From Cytidiella melzeri (taxonomy: Eukaryota > Basidiomycota > Agaricomycetes > Polyporales > Irpicaceae), in assembly GCA_022592445.1 (NCBI GenBank), contig JABYQR010000216.1:1-64000 (forward strand): a DNA stretch of 64,000 nucleotides, in the 5' to 3' direction. The notes beneath the pieces are model-generated. The model did not search any database. It was not told the origin of the DNA and saw only the letters and a list, made by a program, of their open reading frames with translations. Of this stretch, positions 22,428 to 33,824 are shown piece by piece (positions within the stretch are counted from its first letter, which is position 1; the number at the start of each line of letters is the position of its first letter). The position numbers were made by a program, and so were the translations under genes.

Positions 22428-23899
22428 AAAACCGCATTGATTTTTGCTGCCATCTCATCCATTTGCTTCTTTTGGATGTCAAGCATGTCCTTGAGTGCAG
22501 CAATCTTAGCATCCTTGTCGTTGGCCGCGTCTTGCTTGACTGCAGTAGTAGTCGATGATGTTGACGAGGTAGCGGCAACCTTTTGTCCCTTAGGGACGCC
22601 TTGGAGCCGTTTTAGGCAAACTGCCCCCCAGTGACCGGTGCCACCGCAGTGGTTGCAGACCGGGTCGTCTGGGTGCTTTGAGTCCCTCTTCTTGTGACTC
22701 TCAGATCCACAAACCGAGCAGCGCTTGCTCATCTCCTTCTTCCATTTCTGGAAGATCTCCTGTTTGCCCAGACCCGCAAAGAGCGAGTCAAATGAGGCGG
22801 AGAAACGGGATGTGTCGATCTCCATTGCATTGGGATCACGGAACGCTTGCTGGTGGGACTTGCCATGTCCCGAGGAACTGTCTACCATGACCTTCCCAGT
22901 GCTGTTGTGTAGATCCGCTAGCTGAGCGTCTACTGCCTTGCACTGGTCCTTTAGTGCATTGTAGGTTGTGGCGCGGGTCTGGAAGTATGAGACGCGCTGA
23001 AGGTACTCCGTACTCAAGCTCAACTTGAGACGGTCGAAAAGATCCTGCTGGCTCCAGCCAGTGCGAGGGGCCCAGGTCTCGAACTCCGAGATGTAGGCGG
23101 CAAACGTCTTGTTACCCTGCTTCATGCTGGTAACCTTAGTCTTGGCCTCCATGACCGCGTCAATAGGCTCAAACTTGGCTTTGAAAGCCTCGATAAACGT
23201 ATCCCAGCTGTTGCCAAAAGCTGGTTTGCTACTGGCCAGCTCCTCAATATGAGGGCGAGCCCAGTCGGCAGCGTCATCCTGCATAAACGACAAGGCGCTG
23301 GTGATGAGTTTGTGAGGATCAAAGATCCTCGCGCCATTATTGTCCACCCGGACCTGGCCTTGCGCGTCTTGCTGGAAGAACGCTTTTCCTTGATTTTGCG
23401 CCCATACTATGAACGCGTGGCGGAAGAGCCGGGCTTCCGATGATGTTTTCCCCTTGAAGGAGACTGGTTTCTCGATGATGCTTCTTTCCCGAGAAGCGTG
23501 GGTAGCAGCGGCAACCGCTGGTGTCTGTGCAGCTGCAAGTGCAGCCACCTGATTGGTAAGGTCAACCATCCTTTGTGTCAGGACGCCCAACATATTTAGG
23601 ACGTCTTGCTGGCTCAGGTTGGCAACTGGGGCAGCTGGAGCAGCGGGGGCAGCGGGCTGGTTGGGGTCCATGTCTTCTTGGGTGATGAGACGACGATTTT
23701 CTTCGGTCGGAGTCTGGTGGTGCTCAAAATATTCGCTGTTGACCGCTTCTGTTGGGTCTGCCTGAGTGTACCAATTTGGGCACGGTTGTTCGTCACACTC
23801 GTAGAATATGCCTTTGTAGAAGTGGTCGTCTGTGACCGCTCTCGAATTGAAGAAGTGTATGCAATTTTTGCAAGGAAGACTGGACGACGTGGTGGGCAA
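22424..23899 (-). CDS. Chromovirus Gag, 491 aa
   Basis: Intact frame. Residues about 150-330 resemble the retrotransposon Gag capsid domain (FRHAFIVWAQNQGKAFF, WDTFIEAFKAKFEPIDA, FAAYISEFETWAP). A zinc knuckle CNHCGGTGHWGAVC (C-x2-C-x4-H-x4-C) follows near residue 415. The C-terminus is a coiled-coil-like stretch. The first about 80 residues (PCKNCIHFF..., CDEQPCPNWY) are Cys-rich and not typical of Gag; the start might instead lie at MDPNQPAAPAAP (about 23670). Its end overlaps the start of pol by 4 bases in another frame, as in elements that recode or reinitiate. Confidence 0.85.
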   Translation of the reverse strand: MPTTSSSLPCKNCIHFFNSRAVTDDHFYKGIFYECDEQPCPNWYTQADPTEAVNSEYFEHHQTPTEENRRLITQEDMDPNQPAAPAAPAAPVANLSQQDVLNMLGVLTQRMVDLTNQVAALAAAQTPAVAAATHASRERSIIEKPVSFKGKTSSEARLFRHAFIVWAQNQGKAFFQQDAQGQVRVDNNGARIFDPHKLITSALSFMQDDAADWARPHIEELASSKPAFGNSWDTFIEAFKAKFEPIDAVMEAKTKVTSMKQGNKTFAAYISEFETWAPRTGWSQQDLFDRLKLSLSTEYLQRVSYFQTRATTYNALKDQCKAVDAQLADLHNSTGKVMVDSSSGHGKSHQQAFRDPNAMEIDTSRFSASFDSLFAGLGKQEIFQKWKKEMSKRCSVCGSESHKKRDSKHPDDPVCNHCGGTGHWGAVCLKRLQGVPKGQKVAATSSTSSTTTAVKQDAANDKDAKIAALKDMLDIQKKQMDEMAAKINAVF

Positions 23900-23912
23900 A
23901 CTATGGATCTAT

Positions 23913-24485
23913 CTAAATCCACTCGAAATAGCTATCACTATTTACTACGTTAAGTTGTGCGAGGACTTTGTCGTAGTTTTTACGAAGCTGCTTAAATGAA
24001 ACTTTCCCAATTGCTTTGCAACCCCAGTCTAGGAGCTGCCACTCGCGGTCTGCTGTGACGGGTGCAAGATCATCGATTCGGTTGAGGAAACGATTAACCT
24101 TGTTGACAAGGTGAAGCAGCGCGCGACGGTGGTTGGGGTTGGCGCGGTTCAGGAGTTCTTCAAGCTCCGTGAGAGCTTGCAGGCGAGTGCGGACGGCGGT
24201 GAGTTTTGGCCTGAAGATACCAACAAGATCTACCGGCGACAACTTTTTAAAGTCGATGAGTACCGGTTTGGGTGCTGCGGAGGCGGGAGTTGGCGCAGGG
24301 AGTTTTGCTAGTCGCTCTGCGAGAGTGAGCTTGTGGATGTGTTGCTTGGCTAAGGTGCGGTCACGCTCCTCAGCAGCTCGTTCTCCGTATGCTCGTGCGG
24401 AAGCGCGAAGTTGTTGGTTTTCCTCGTAAGAGGGGACGGTGAGGGTGATGCCTTTGACAGGCGGCTTCTTGGACACGTACTTCAC
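23913..24485 (-). CDS. Extra ORF between 5' LTR and gag (ORF0), 190 aa
   Basis: Intact frame inside the chromovirus, ending 14 bases before the gag ATG. It is basic and helix-rich (ENQQLRASARAYGERAAEER, LTAVRTRLQALTELEELLNR, NKVNRFLNRIDDL) with no domain I recognise. It could be an accessory protein, or the N-terminal part of Gag joined by splicing or recoding. Both readings are inference. Confidence 0.65.
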   Translation of the reverse strand: MKYVSKKPPVKGITLTVPSYEENQQLRASARAYGERAAEERDRTLAKQHIHKLTLAERLAKLPAPTPASAAPKPVLIDFKKLSPVDLVGIFRPKLTAVRTRLQALTELEELLNRANPNHRRALLHLVNKVNRFLNRIDDLAPVTADREWQLLDWGCKAIGKVSFKQLRKNYDKVLAQLNVVNSDSYFEWI

Positions 24486-24788
24486 GACGGTGACCAGGTC
24501 TTTGTCAGACTAGCGATGAGGTTGACCACTCTTACGTTTTTCAGCGAGAGCGTCAAGGAAAGATGGTGGAAGACTCCTCTAAAGCTGAGGCTCAGTGGTA
24601 GGGAGGGTCTTGGAGAAACGGGGGCGCGTGTCTTTGGGCACTAAACGACGCGCAGGGGGTAGAAACGGACGACGTAAGTGTAGCTCAACGGTATGAGAAG
24701 ACCGGAGACGTACTCGTCAAACAGGAATAAACTTTTTTTAAACGGTGGGAATGGGGGAACCCAGGGTTTCACAACAATCTCGACCTAA

Positions 24789-25547
24789 TGACACAGAGAC
24801 AAGGCTCGCGTGACAGACAGGGACACAAAGTGGATATCAACGAGGAGGTGGTGGCAGGCGTGTAGCACAGTGCTCTCACCAGCTATCAGACTTTATACAA
24901 GTTATCTAGCCCAGTAAAGACCAAGTTAGCATTGATACTACTTGCTATGTAGTACAAGAGGGGTGTTGCTTACCTAGCCCAGTAAAGACCAAGAGGTCAA
25001 GATGGGGGCTAGGAGCGTACATGTAGCTGCTTATATAGACTTCAGGGACCTGCGCACAGACCATGTTGAGGGCAGGCTTTGCAAAAAGCCGTGTGAACGA
25101 AGAACAAAAGAACTACTTAAAGGAGAACAATAGCTATTGTCTAGACCTTGCCAAGAACTCTACTCGTGAGAGAATCTATCTAAAAGGAGACCAACTATTG
25201 TATTCCATTCCCACAACTGTGAGAACATCCTTCCATAAAGAGAACAATAGGGAAAGAACAAAAGGAGTCCAGGTGAACGGTATCTATGACGTCAAACCCT
25301 AGCTATGGGCTGAGCCATGTGCTTGTAGCCATGTGGGCTTACTTAAGCTAAGTCACATGTCAGTGTGACGTAGTAGCAAGTAATGTGACCGTGTGGAGCA
25401 TCTAAGCCACGTGATACGGGCGCTTAATAGACGTGAAAAAGGGAGTTTATGCAGAGAAGGTTGCAACTGGGTTGCAGCCCGGAGTTTTACAGATAAAAAC
25501 AAGAGGTAAATTGCAAAAATTAAGGGCTAGTCAGGCCATCCACGACA
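24789..25547 (-). repeat. Chromovirus 5' LTR, 759 bp
   Basis: TGACACAGAGAC...CCACGACA on the plus strand; pairs with 17729-18485. Differences are scattered (for example AAGGCTCGCGTGACAG against AAGGCACGATGTGACAG). Confidence 0.85.
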
Positions 25548-26286
25548 CAAAGATCCCGTATATAGGCCATTGTCACATTTTTGAAGGCTTCTCGTGCAGT
25601 TTAAACATAGTTGCAACAGGGTAGCTGCCCTGAAGGCCATTTAAGTAACCATGATACACTATGATGCATACCAAAAGCAATGGCATGCATGTAGGATTGA
25701 TGCGACACACGTGCAATAAAAGAGATCAGAAGAAGAATGCTAGTAGAGCAGAATGAAGAAAGAGTGGGCAATCCAATCTGATATTCAAACTTAGGACATC
25801 TACCATACAACCTGGGTAGGCGTTACAATTCAAATTGGATCACATAATTGGGCAGAGGTATGAATAGAGCTTTACCAGAAAAGAGACAGGGTAACTGTCC
25901 CAAAGACCATGTAAGTGACCATGATACGCTATGAAACATGTGTCAGTGTGTGAGCAGTGCAAATAGAAGAAACAAAGAGCCAGACAGAGGCATTAATAGG
26001 GCTTTACTGGAAAAGGGGAATTTCAAGATTCACAATGCCATCAGTAAGGTTTTGTACACTATGTAAGAATATGTACTCTCTTATATATACTAAGATATGC
26101 ACCCTCTTCATCATACTCATTGTCCCATGTAGTTGCCTAAGATTAAGTACTATGTGTACTAGCTATTGATGAGGTCACAGTTCACCCAAGTCCCCCGCCA
26201 AGCTCTCGGTGTGCCGCCATCAGCCCGCGCCTAGCGGAGTTTCATTAGTGCTGACAATTGGGTGGGAGATTACTATCATTCATGCG
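25548..26286. repeat. Dispersed repeat region (inverted partner at 11735-12162)
   Basis: 25850-26274 is the reverse complement of 11735-12162. The stretch 25560-25660 resembles part of the same unit (GGTAGCTGCCCTGAAGGCCA against GGTAACTGTCCCAAAGACCA), so the unit is partly duplicated here. No gene is recognised. Confidence 0.65.
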
Positions 26287-27158
26287 GTGTTCGTAAAAAC
26301 CCGGCGCTCAGCACATTGCGCTGAGAGCCCCCGCCTAAATCTGTCAAAAAGTACATAGAATTATACCTGTGCATCTTGATAGTATGCTGTATTAAATTCA
26401 CGCTTTTTAGAGAGGAAAAGCAAGCTGCGGCAGGATGCCGACGAGGGGTAGAAGAGAGAAGGGGTGTTCGTAAAAACGTCACGGTTGGTCACACCGGCAT
26501 GAGGTCGGCATATTGTCACTCCAACACGACTTACCATATGTAGTATCACCATCAGCTGAGCTCATCAGCGAGAGCAGTGTTCGTAAAAAGTGTGTTTGGG
26601 TAGATTACCATGTGTATTACAAGGATGTGCTACTGTATTCAATTATATACAAGAATACTGAACACTTCGACGTGAATCAAGAAAGAAGGGGCCGCAAAGC
26701 AGTGGCTAGAAGTTGCGGCAAGCAGGTACCAGACGCAAAACGCAAACGCGATGTTGCGACGAGGCTGCGATACGCCTCTTAGCGGAGTTTAAACTGCGCT
26801 CGGTCTCAAAGTCACGCATGTCTCGATATTGTTCGTAAAAACTACTCTACACATGTACACAGAGCAATCGGGCTGCTGGAGCAGCTTTCATTGCAATATT
26901 AGTCACTTTGCTTCTGCAAGACGGTCATAAAATATGCAGTACATCAGTCAGAATCTCTATCCATCAATTTGAGTAAAGTACAGAAACTCACTGCTTTGTC
27001 TCTGCCGACTTCATCCCTCGCATCTATACTACTTTTCTTACACCAAAATAATGCTATAGTCGTCCTTTATTGCTCACAGTATACTTAGAATATTCGGACG
27101 TGCGCAAGTATCGAAAGTACTAGTGTTCGTAAAAACAGGCGTTTACGAACACTACATC
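26287..27158 (+). repeat. Cluster of TGTTCGTAAAAA repeats; possible non-autonomous DNA transposon
   Basis: TGTTCGTAAAAA occurs in direct orientation at about 26288, 26465, 26577, 26830 and 27124. The last is followed 8 bases later by its inverted form (AGTGTTCGTAAA ... TTTACGAACACT), a perfect 12-bp inverted repeat around AACAGGCG. The block begins with GTGTTCGTAAA and ends with TTTACGAACAC, so it is bounded by inverted ends. No transposase and no clear target duplication are seen. Sub-terminal repeats of this sort are known in several DNA-transposon superfamilies; assignment here is inference. Confidence 0.55.
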
Positions 27159-27203
27159 AACGATAGTAACGTCAAGTGCATGAGGTGTGCGGGCTATGGG
27201 TCT

Positions 27204-28153
27204 TCAAGCAACGGATCCCCGCTTGGGCACGGGGAAGAACCACGGTGTAACCTTGCCTTGAAACTTCCTGAGCCAGAGCATACCCCGGCTCGCTGGAAGC
27301 TCCTCGCCGTCCCATTGATCAACTATGCGCACGATCTTGAACTCGTCATCAAGATCGACGTGCACGAACGAGGTTACAATCTATCAAGAAGGGTAGATGA
27401 GTAGATGTAAGCCGAGGTAAATAGAGGAACTACTTACTCTCTTTGTTCCGAATATTCGGAGCGTGTAAACTTGGATGTGGGAGAACACCAATTCGTTCGG
27501 CTTAAGGGACGCAGACAGTATGCGAAACTGCCGCCTTTCACACTTAGCGTATAGTTTCTTCTAACGTAATTTGATTCATCAGAACATGGTATGTTCAGAG
27601 TGCTGTGACCTACCAAAGCCACGAATTGTGAGCCTGCCTCGGCGAATCCGACACATTTGGACCACGGACTTTCAAACTGGATATCCTCTGCGAACCTTCT
27701 GTCAAGAATCTCATATGTAACCCTCCCACAAAACAACTTCATATCCAGTACGGGATCAGAATGATATTCAAGCGTGGTTGAGGAGCAACTTACCTGTTCC
27801 AAGTCCGCCAAGACAGTGCTATACGCCTGCTCAACAGCAAGGTCGTGTCCTCCTCTGCTGAAAGATCGTCTGTGGTGGACTGAAACCATAGCATCCCCGT
27901 GTTCGAGGTGATTATGAGGAGGCGACAGAGCCCCTGCGTAGTGTGCCCCGCTCGCAATAGAACCTACGAGATGCGGTGTGGGTAGGGAGAGCAAGCGGGC
28001 AGGATGTCGCGTTATAGTCGGTGACCGTGGAGGACTAGCACTTCGTTCAGTGTCGCTTCTGCTCTGAGCTCGGTGAACATGGGGACTTTCGTGAACGATT
28101 GCCGTGGGCGGGAGTGCGCCGTCGTCATTCGACTCGGACCTTGAAGACGACAT
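27204..28153 (-). CDS. Conserved fungal protein of unknown function, NTF2/SnoaL-like region possible
   Basis: Start ATG 28153 (MSSSRSESNDDGALP), with a disordered Ser/Pro-rich N-terminus. After HDLAVEQAYSTVLADLEQ introns join TYEILDRRFAEDIQFESP, then WSKCVGFAEAGSQF, and finally SFVHVDLDDEFKIVRIVDQW, then DGEELPASRGMLWLRKFQGK. The stop is at 27204. The order DLEQ-(F/Y)-P-WSKC-GF...D.D..KIVR.VDQW.G.ELP is, from memory, shared by a family of uncharacterised Agaricomycete proteins; such short alpha-beta repeats fit an NTF2-like fold. That fold assignment is inference. The gene ends just beyond the TGTTCGTAAAAA repeat block. Confidence 0.6.
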
Positions 28154-29211
28154 TTTCTCTTTGCGACTGACGACAAGCTGTGTGGAAAATGAACTGGGCG
28201 AGAGTGTCCTTGTTGCCTTCATTGCCTTGCCAGGGTTTAGTATTAAATACCAAGCTGCGTACCGCCTAGGCCGGCATCCTGGCCACAGTGTACAGAGTTG
28301 GTTCCGGCTTACGCTGGGGTTGTTAGTGAGAAACCCGAACCCGAGATCAGGGTCTAATACGACATTAAGCACTACAGTCGCCGACTCGAGGTTCGATGTT
28401 GACCACGACGACGTCGACGATGTTCGCCCGCTGTACCGCAATACTCATTAAACATAGGTGGTGAGTATCGCAACACTTCTCAGACACTCGCATGCTGACG
28501 GATTGCTAGGTAAAGTGTGTCGGACGCCCCGTAGGCAGTGTTCACTGCTTCAGGGTCCACTCCGTGCAAAGTAGCCGTCGTCGGCCCTCGCCGCTGTCCA
28601 TTCTTCGTACGTTCGGAATGAAAGCTCACGACATGATTGCGATGCGCTCGACAAGATCACACCGCCAACGAAGACTATGCTTTCCCGCCCACGCTCCGCA
28701 CTTGTCCCTTCCAAGTTGACATCCACAGCCGCACGTTGCCACTTCGTCAGTGAAGGTGACTTCAGGCAACTACGTCTGAATCATCAGCACCTTACCGGTG
28801 ATAATCTCACATGCCTGCCACTTATTCGTGCCACACGGCCCAGATTTCGTTCACTGAGAAGGGGGTAATGATCATCACGCTGTCAGGCAACTCGCAAGGT
28901 ATGCGCCCTTCGCAGTCCCTTGGTGTTCATTCGAGGCCTACTGAAACCTCTGCACGTCACTACGGAAGCGACGTTGAAGGTTGCCAGGCGAAGTGCATTG
29001 TGCAGTCACGCACGATGCTGCAGTGCACATCGGCAACTCGTTGTTCTTCACCGACGCGTCCAATGCTGTTGCCTGATGCCACCCATTGACGCCGGGCCAG
29101 TGGCTGTGTTGCGTCGCTTCGGTTGTCCCTCCGATTGACTATAAATACAGGACTCCGAAGGCACCCTCTTGCTCTTGACCTCATTCAACACCCTGCACTA
29201 TCAAGCCTCAA
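28154..29211. other. Divergent intergenic region
   Basis: Lies between two divergently transcribed genes and should hold both promoters. ACTATAAATACAG at about 29138 fits a TATA box for the NYN gene starting at 29212. Open frames here lack recognisable domains. Confidence 0.5.
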
Positions 29212-31169
29212 ATGGAAAACGACAACATTGCTGTCTTTTGGGATTATGGTATGCGCATCGTCCAACTTTGTCATCTTTCAGCTTTCTCATTGATGTGGCT
29301 GTGGCGTAATGTTATCACTAATACAGAGAACTGTGAAGTCCCTGCCACTGTCGATGGATTCGCCATCGCGAACGGAATCCGTCGCATAGCCCATGAGTAT
29401 GGAAGTGTGAAGACCTTCAGAGCGTATTCAGCAATGTCGGAAGCCTCATCCTTGAGGACCGCCGGCATACGATCCGACCTTCAAGCGTGTGGCGTCTCTG
29501 TCATCGACTGCCCCCACAATGGTCGGAAAGACACTGCTGACAAGATGATGTTGGGTGAGTCAGTGCACAATGGAATCCCTTCTCTGGCTTCGCTATTGTT
29601 CTGCTGATGGATTGACGTTTGTTCGTGCCTTGTTCCCATTAGTAGATATCATGGCGTTCGTTTGCGACAGCCTCGCTCCCACCACGATCATCCTCATCAC
29701 AGGCGACGGCGACTTTCTCTACACGGTCTCAACCATTCGCCTACGCAAGTGCAGAGTAGTTCTTCTCGCCCCTCCACAGTGCTCCAGTCCTAACCTCAAA
29801 GGTCAAGCTACGGCGGTGTATGACTGGCCTCGTGATGTTCTCGCAGCAGAACTCCCAGAGCCAAGTCATCCTGCTCCAATAGGTAGCTTGTCGATGACGT
29901 TTGTCGCCACGCATAGCAAGAGCTCACCTGCCTCAGGCGGGCGTCACGGGACTTCAACACCTTCCACTGATTTTAACCATCCAAGCGCATCATATGCCGT
30001 CGCAGCCAGCAATAGCAAGGCGGTCTCACAGCCGAACACACCGCAAACTTTGGGACCGTCCAGGCTACCTTCCAATTCTACTGTGTTGACACGTCCGCGT
30101 GCGAGCTCAGTTCAACAGTCCCAACAGCACAACAGGTCGATATCAATGTCTCAAGTCCCTCAGACGTCGGCTATGGCTCATGCTAGCTCAACTCCCAAGA
30201 CGCAGTTACAGTACAGCAATGCACCAATTGACAGCTCTCAGCGTCTAGGCCGACTGGTAGCTCACTTTGCCACGTGTCACTGTCTTACGTCACTGATTTA
30301 CTCTTCCTAGGACCCTCCTCATCAGATTAAGAACAACGACCGTAAACAAACATCTCCTTGGCCTCTCACCAAGCCGATTATCCCCACGCCGTCGTTATGC
30401 TCTGGCGCATTGTCTGTGAGTATGCCTCATCTGCGCTCGCCGTTAGGGTAGTTTCATGTTTGATCTTCAGCCTTTGGCACCTACCATCAATGTCGACGGG
30501 CCTCAAGACCTGGCTTCCCACGAGGAAGAGGAAACTGGGGACGACGACGGTGATGCAACGGTACAGGATGGCTCGTTACGGTCTGAAGAGTTGCCCGAAG
30601 GGTCAACAAACTCAAAAGATACTCCGGGATCATCCAGCGTCTGCCTCGCACTTGCCGAAGAGGGCCTCCCGCAAGTGTACGAGCAGCCACCCATGCAGCT
30701 GCCATTGAGTTCTCCGGATGGGGAAGGGTTATTGGAGCATGGTCAGCTCGCTGCGTCAAGCTCTTCGACCGACTCTGAGGACACAATGAGAGCCGATAAC
30801 GAGATCCCTCCTGGTTACCACATGGTGGTGGTCCGCGAGAATATGGTCATTCCATCGATTGAGATGACTCGTTTACGCGGTCCACCATTTCCCTTCGAGG
30901 TCTTGATTGACGCACTGGAAGAGGAAAGGCTCAAAGGCAACACCCGCGTGATATCTTCGCAGCTCGGAGGGAAGGTATTGCAAGCGGACAAGCACATCTA
31001 CCGGAAGGCAAGCGTGACTAAGCTGTCGGAATACATAGCGAAGGCTTTGGAAAAGAAGATTATCATCACTGGCAATCTAGGAGCACCTTTGAGCTCGAAT
31101 GGAAATGTCTGGGTTGCCTTGCATCCTTTGTATCATGGCAAGCCTCCCTCGGTACCCACACAGGGTTAA
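29212..31169 (+). CDS. NYN-domain ribonuclease with LOTUS/OST-HTH-like C-terminus (copy 1)
   Basis: Exons 29212-29248, 29327-29554, 29643-about 30256, then two more introns (near 30256-30310 and 30412-30447) to the stop at 31169. Spliced start: MENDNIAVFWDYENCEVP. The NYN (PIN-like) fold is complete with its acids: FWDYEN, GRKDTADKMM and ITGDGDF. A long disordered Ser/Pro/Gln linker follows. The C-terminal about 90 residues (FEVLIDALEEERLKGNTRVI, KHIYRKASVTKLSEYI, GNVWVALHP) look like the winged-helix OST-HTH/LOTUS module found with NYN in Limkain/MARF1-type proteins. Expected role: RNA cleavage or decay. It has a paralogue at 49824-51665. Confidence 0.8.
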
Positions 31170-31955
31170 CGTTACCTGCGCTCGTCGCTTCTCCTCCTCC
31201 TCTCTCTCCCTCTCTCTCAACCATCAGGCATCTGAGCTTCACTTCCATTATTTTCATCTCTCAATCATCTATTGCATTCTAGCCCCCGTCTTCAACGACA
31301 TCTAACGCATATATTCCATCGCATTGTATACCCGCTCAAATTTGTGTTCTGCGCCTTTCTCGAATTGTAGCTATCTATTTGTGGACAAACTACGTAGCCA
31401 AACTAATCACATACTGCTACTGACACTCTCATGTGCTGGACGTTGTTGCGAGCTTGTGCAGGATATCGACGGGCTTATGTGATTATTGTTGTGGCGCCAC
31501 ACTCCAGGAACTTGAACAACAACCTGTTAGTATTCATCATGATCCGCTACAGAGCGTCAACCGTTTGGTTGAAGACTATACAGTCAACCTACGCATATGC
31601 ACACCGTAACCAAAGGTATGTAGCATTGATAACGACACGCTATCCCTACAGAGTAAAAAGTGCCAGTGGCAGATCCGCAGCCGTTGCTACGACTTGAGCC
31701 TCTCCCAACCACTAGCAGTGGTACTCCTTCAGTGAGACCGCTTGTTGAGGTGAGTTGTGAATCACTCATTGTCTGTCGTGCAGGGCTCAACCAATGCGGA
31801 CATTGCCAGCTTGACAGGGCTTAGCGGCATATGAAACATCATGATGATGGGGGCAGAGCTCAAGGACATGCCAGGATCGGTACGACTCAAATGCTTCGTC
31901 AATTTTGCAGAACTTCCATGACCAACATGCCGAACTGCAGGCTGACATAGGTGTC
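31170..31955. other. Intergenic
   Basis: Holds the 3' end of the NYN gene, including a pyrimidine tract TCTCTCTCCCTCTCTC at about 31200, and the upstream region of the F-box gene. No gene recognised. Confidence 0.45.
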
Positions 31956-33433
31956 ATGTCCCTGAACGTCGACGTGCTGTTCGAAATCATGAGGTCTTGT
32001 ACGCAGGACAAGAGCACGCTGTCACGGCTCATGCGCACATGCCATTTGCTTTACACGAAAGGTGTACCCCTGCTCCTTGGTTCCCAAATCACCATCCGCA
32101 GCAGGCAGCTTTTCTCCTTCTGCCAGTTCATGAAGGTCGACATCAATCACCGCTCCCAGCTCATCCGAAGCATCAACTTTACTTTCTGCCAACTCGAGCA
32201 CACAATCGACGCTACGCCCGAGGAGCTAGCCACCATTCTATTAATGCTCGAGAATGCGACAAACTTGAAGCGCCTGCGTCTCGACAATGCAACGCTCAAA
32301 TCAGATGACAGGCTTCCCATGACAATTGCGGCTTTGAAGACCATCGAGGAGCTCGAGCTGGACACTTTTGGCCCACAGGCTGAGTCGATGCTGATCACAC
32401 TGAAGTCTCCGATACGAGCCATGACGGTGTCGTTTGTCGATGCTGAGGGCAAGCCGCTGGAAACCTACCAACCCACGCCAAGTTTCATTGAAGCGTTCAA
32501 AACATTCCGTGAGACATTGGAGGAGATCACGGTTTCTTCAGCCCATTGGACATCGCCATGGTCTGGACCAACAGTGGATGTCTCGTTTACCAAAGTCACG
32601 TCGTTGAAGTTATTGGATTGGAACGACGTCGAAGGCGAACCTCTCATGGTGGCTTTTCCAAATCTGCGCAAGCTGCACGCCCGTCGCGAAGACATCTTTT
32701 CTGTCGACACGCACGATTTCTTTCGTGGGGCTGGTGACGTAGGCAGCCTCCGGCAACTCAAGATCGAGGCGCAAAATCGCAACAGTGTCTCCTGGCCTTT
32801 CCTGGACGAGCTGAGCGGCGAGTATCTATATTGCTTCGCAATACTATGTCCCGTGCGAGAGCTATCAGTGTCGATGAAGGAAATCACTTAAAAGGATTTG
32901 GGCTGGTTCAGAACGCTCCTGTTGACCAATCTGCCGGAACGCCTTGCAGTTCATTGTTATGGTGTTTCAGGGGAGAGCATAGCGGACCTGTTGCCACAGA
33001 TGCAGAACCCAGGGGGCGTCACGGTGCAGAAGCTAGAGCTCGTTCTATGCATCAAAGGAGATATCAAATCGGCGCGAGAGACGATGGTGATCCATGATTT
33101 TTGTAGCAAAATGTCTTCATACTGATGAGCGATGACTGGGCAGTGATTTCCAGGCGCATCCACGAAGTAGCAAATTTGACACATCTCGACTTGGACCTGG
33201 ACTGGCAGGATTCGACTCGCTGTGATACAGGAACAAAGAATGTCCAAACGCTGGACATTTTGAGCTTTGCACGTCAAGCTGCAAAGGCTCTGTCGTCTCT
33301 CCAATACGTGCGCATTCAAACCGGGACCCTTGAGGACATTTCCTGGACTGTGGGTAGGCACAACGAAGTCGTCGTGCATTTGGAGAAGATCAAGCGCATC
33401 AATGTGATGACCAGCCTTGTCAGCTTCAAATAA
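31956..33433 (+). pseudogene. F-box/LRR-type protein gene, interrupted
   Basis: From ATG 31956: MSLNVDVLFEIMRSCTQDKS with LSRLMRTCHLLYTKG is the usual start of an Agaricomycete F-box-like protein. Leucine-rich repeat-like sequence follows (NLKRLRLDNATL, TIEELELDTF, VTSLKLLDW, NLRKLHARRE). An in-frame TAA at 32889 stops the frame, after which the same frame goes on with KDLGWFRTLLLTNLPERLAV to about 33122. The reading then passes to another frame (MSDDWAVISRRIHEVANLTH) up to 33433. Two lesions suggest a pseudogene, or errors in the sequence. F-box proteins recruit substrates to SCF ubiquitin ligases; the target is unknown. Confidence 0.6.
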
Positions 33434-33824
33434 GCTTCAAAGAATGACTGAGTATGTCTTCTCATGTTACACTCCTGCGAGTCATACTCAGTCACGGAGA
33501 CCTCAGGCATGTATAAGCGTTGTACCTCCAGAGCTTAGCTGTAGCCAGGCTCGGTCTGTGGACACCGATATCTTATCACATAGTACGCACTGCCGATCGT
33601 TCTTGGACATGATTCTAAGTTGGGAGTGCCTGTCTCTGAGTCGGATGGTAAACATGAAGGAATGCGGTAATACACCTCCTAGTAGAACATTGTTTGAGCC
33701 AGAGGAGAACCTCGGTATCGTTTCTATGTATCAAGATGATCCCAATGGCTACTGGTTGAAATTGGCAGCACGGTACGCAGGGGAGGCGGTCAAAATGTCG
33801 CAGTGTGGTTGCAGCCGACATTGC

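Larger units (their letters stand above)
17729..25547 (-). mobile_element. Nearly full-length Ty3/gypsy chromovirus
   Basis: About 7.8 kb on the minus strand: 5' LTR (25547-24789), an extra ORF, gag, pol (PR-RT-RNase H-IN-chromodomain), polypurine tract, 3' LTR (18485-17729). The order RT-RH-IN plus the C-terminal chromodomain defines a chromovirus. The LTRs differ at many positions, so it is not a fresh insertion. The five bases outside each end (GCAAG at 17724, CAAAG at 25548) do not match, so no target duplication can be claimed. I did not recognise a tRNA-matching primer site after the 5' LTR. Confidence 0.9.

Noticed and set aside
17729..25547. Target duplication for the chromovirus
   Set aside because: Flanks GCAAG and CAAAG are similar but not identical, so I do not claim one.
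26287..27158. CRISPR-like array
   Set aside because: The repeats are 12-14 bases with irregular spacing in a eukaryotic genome; no cas genes.
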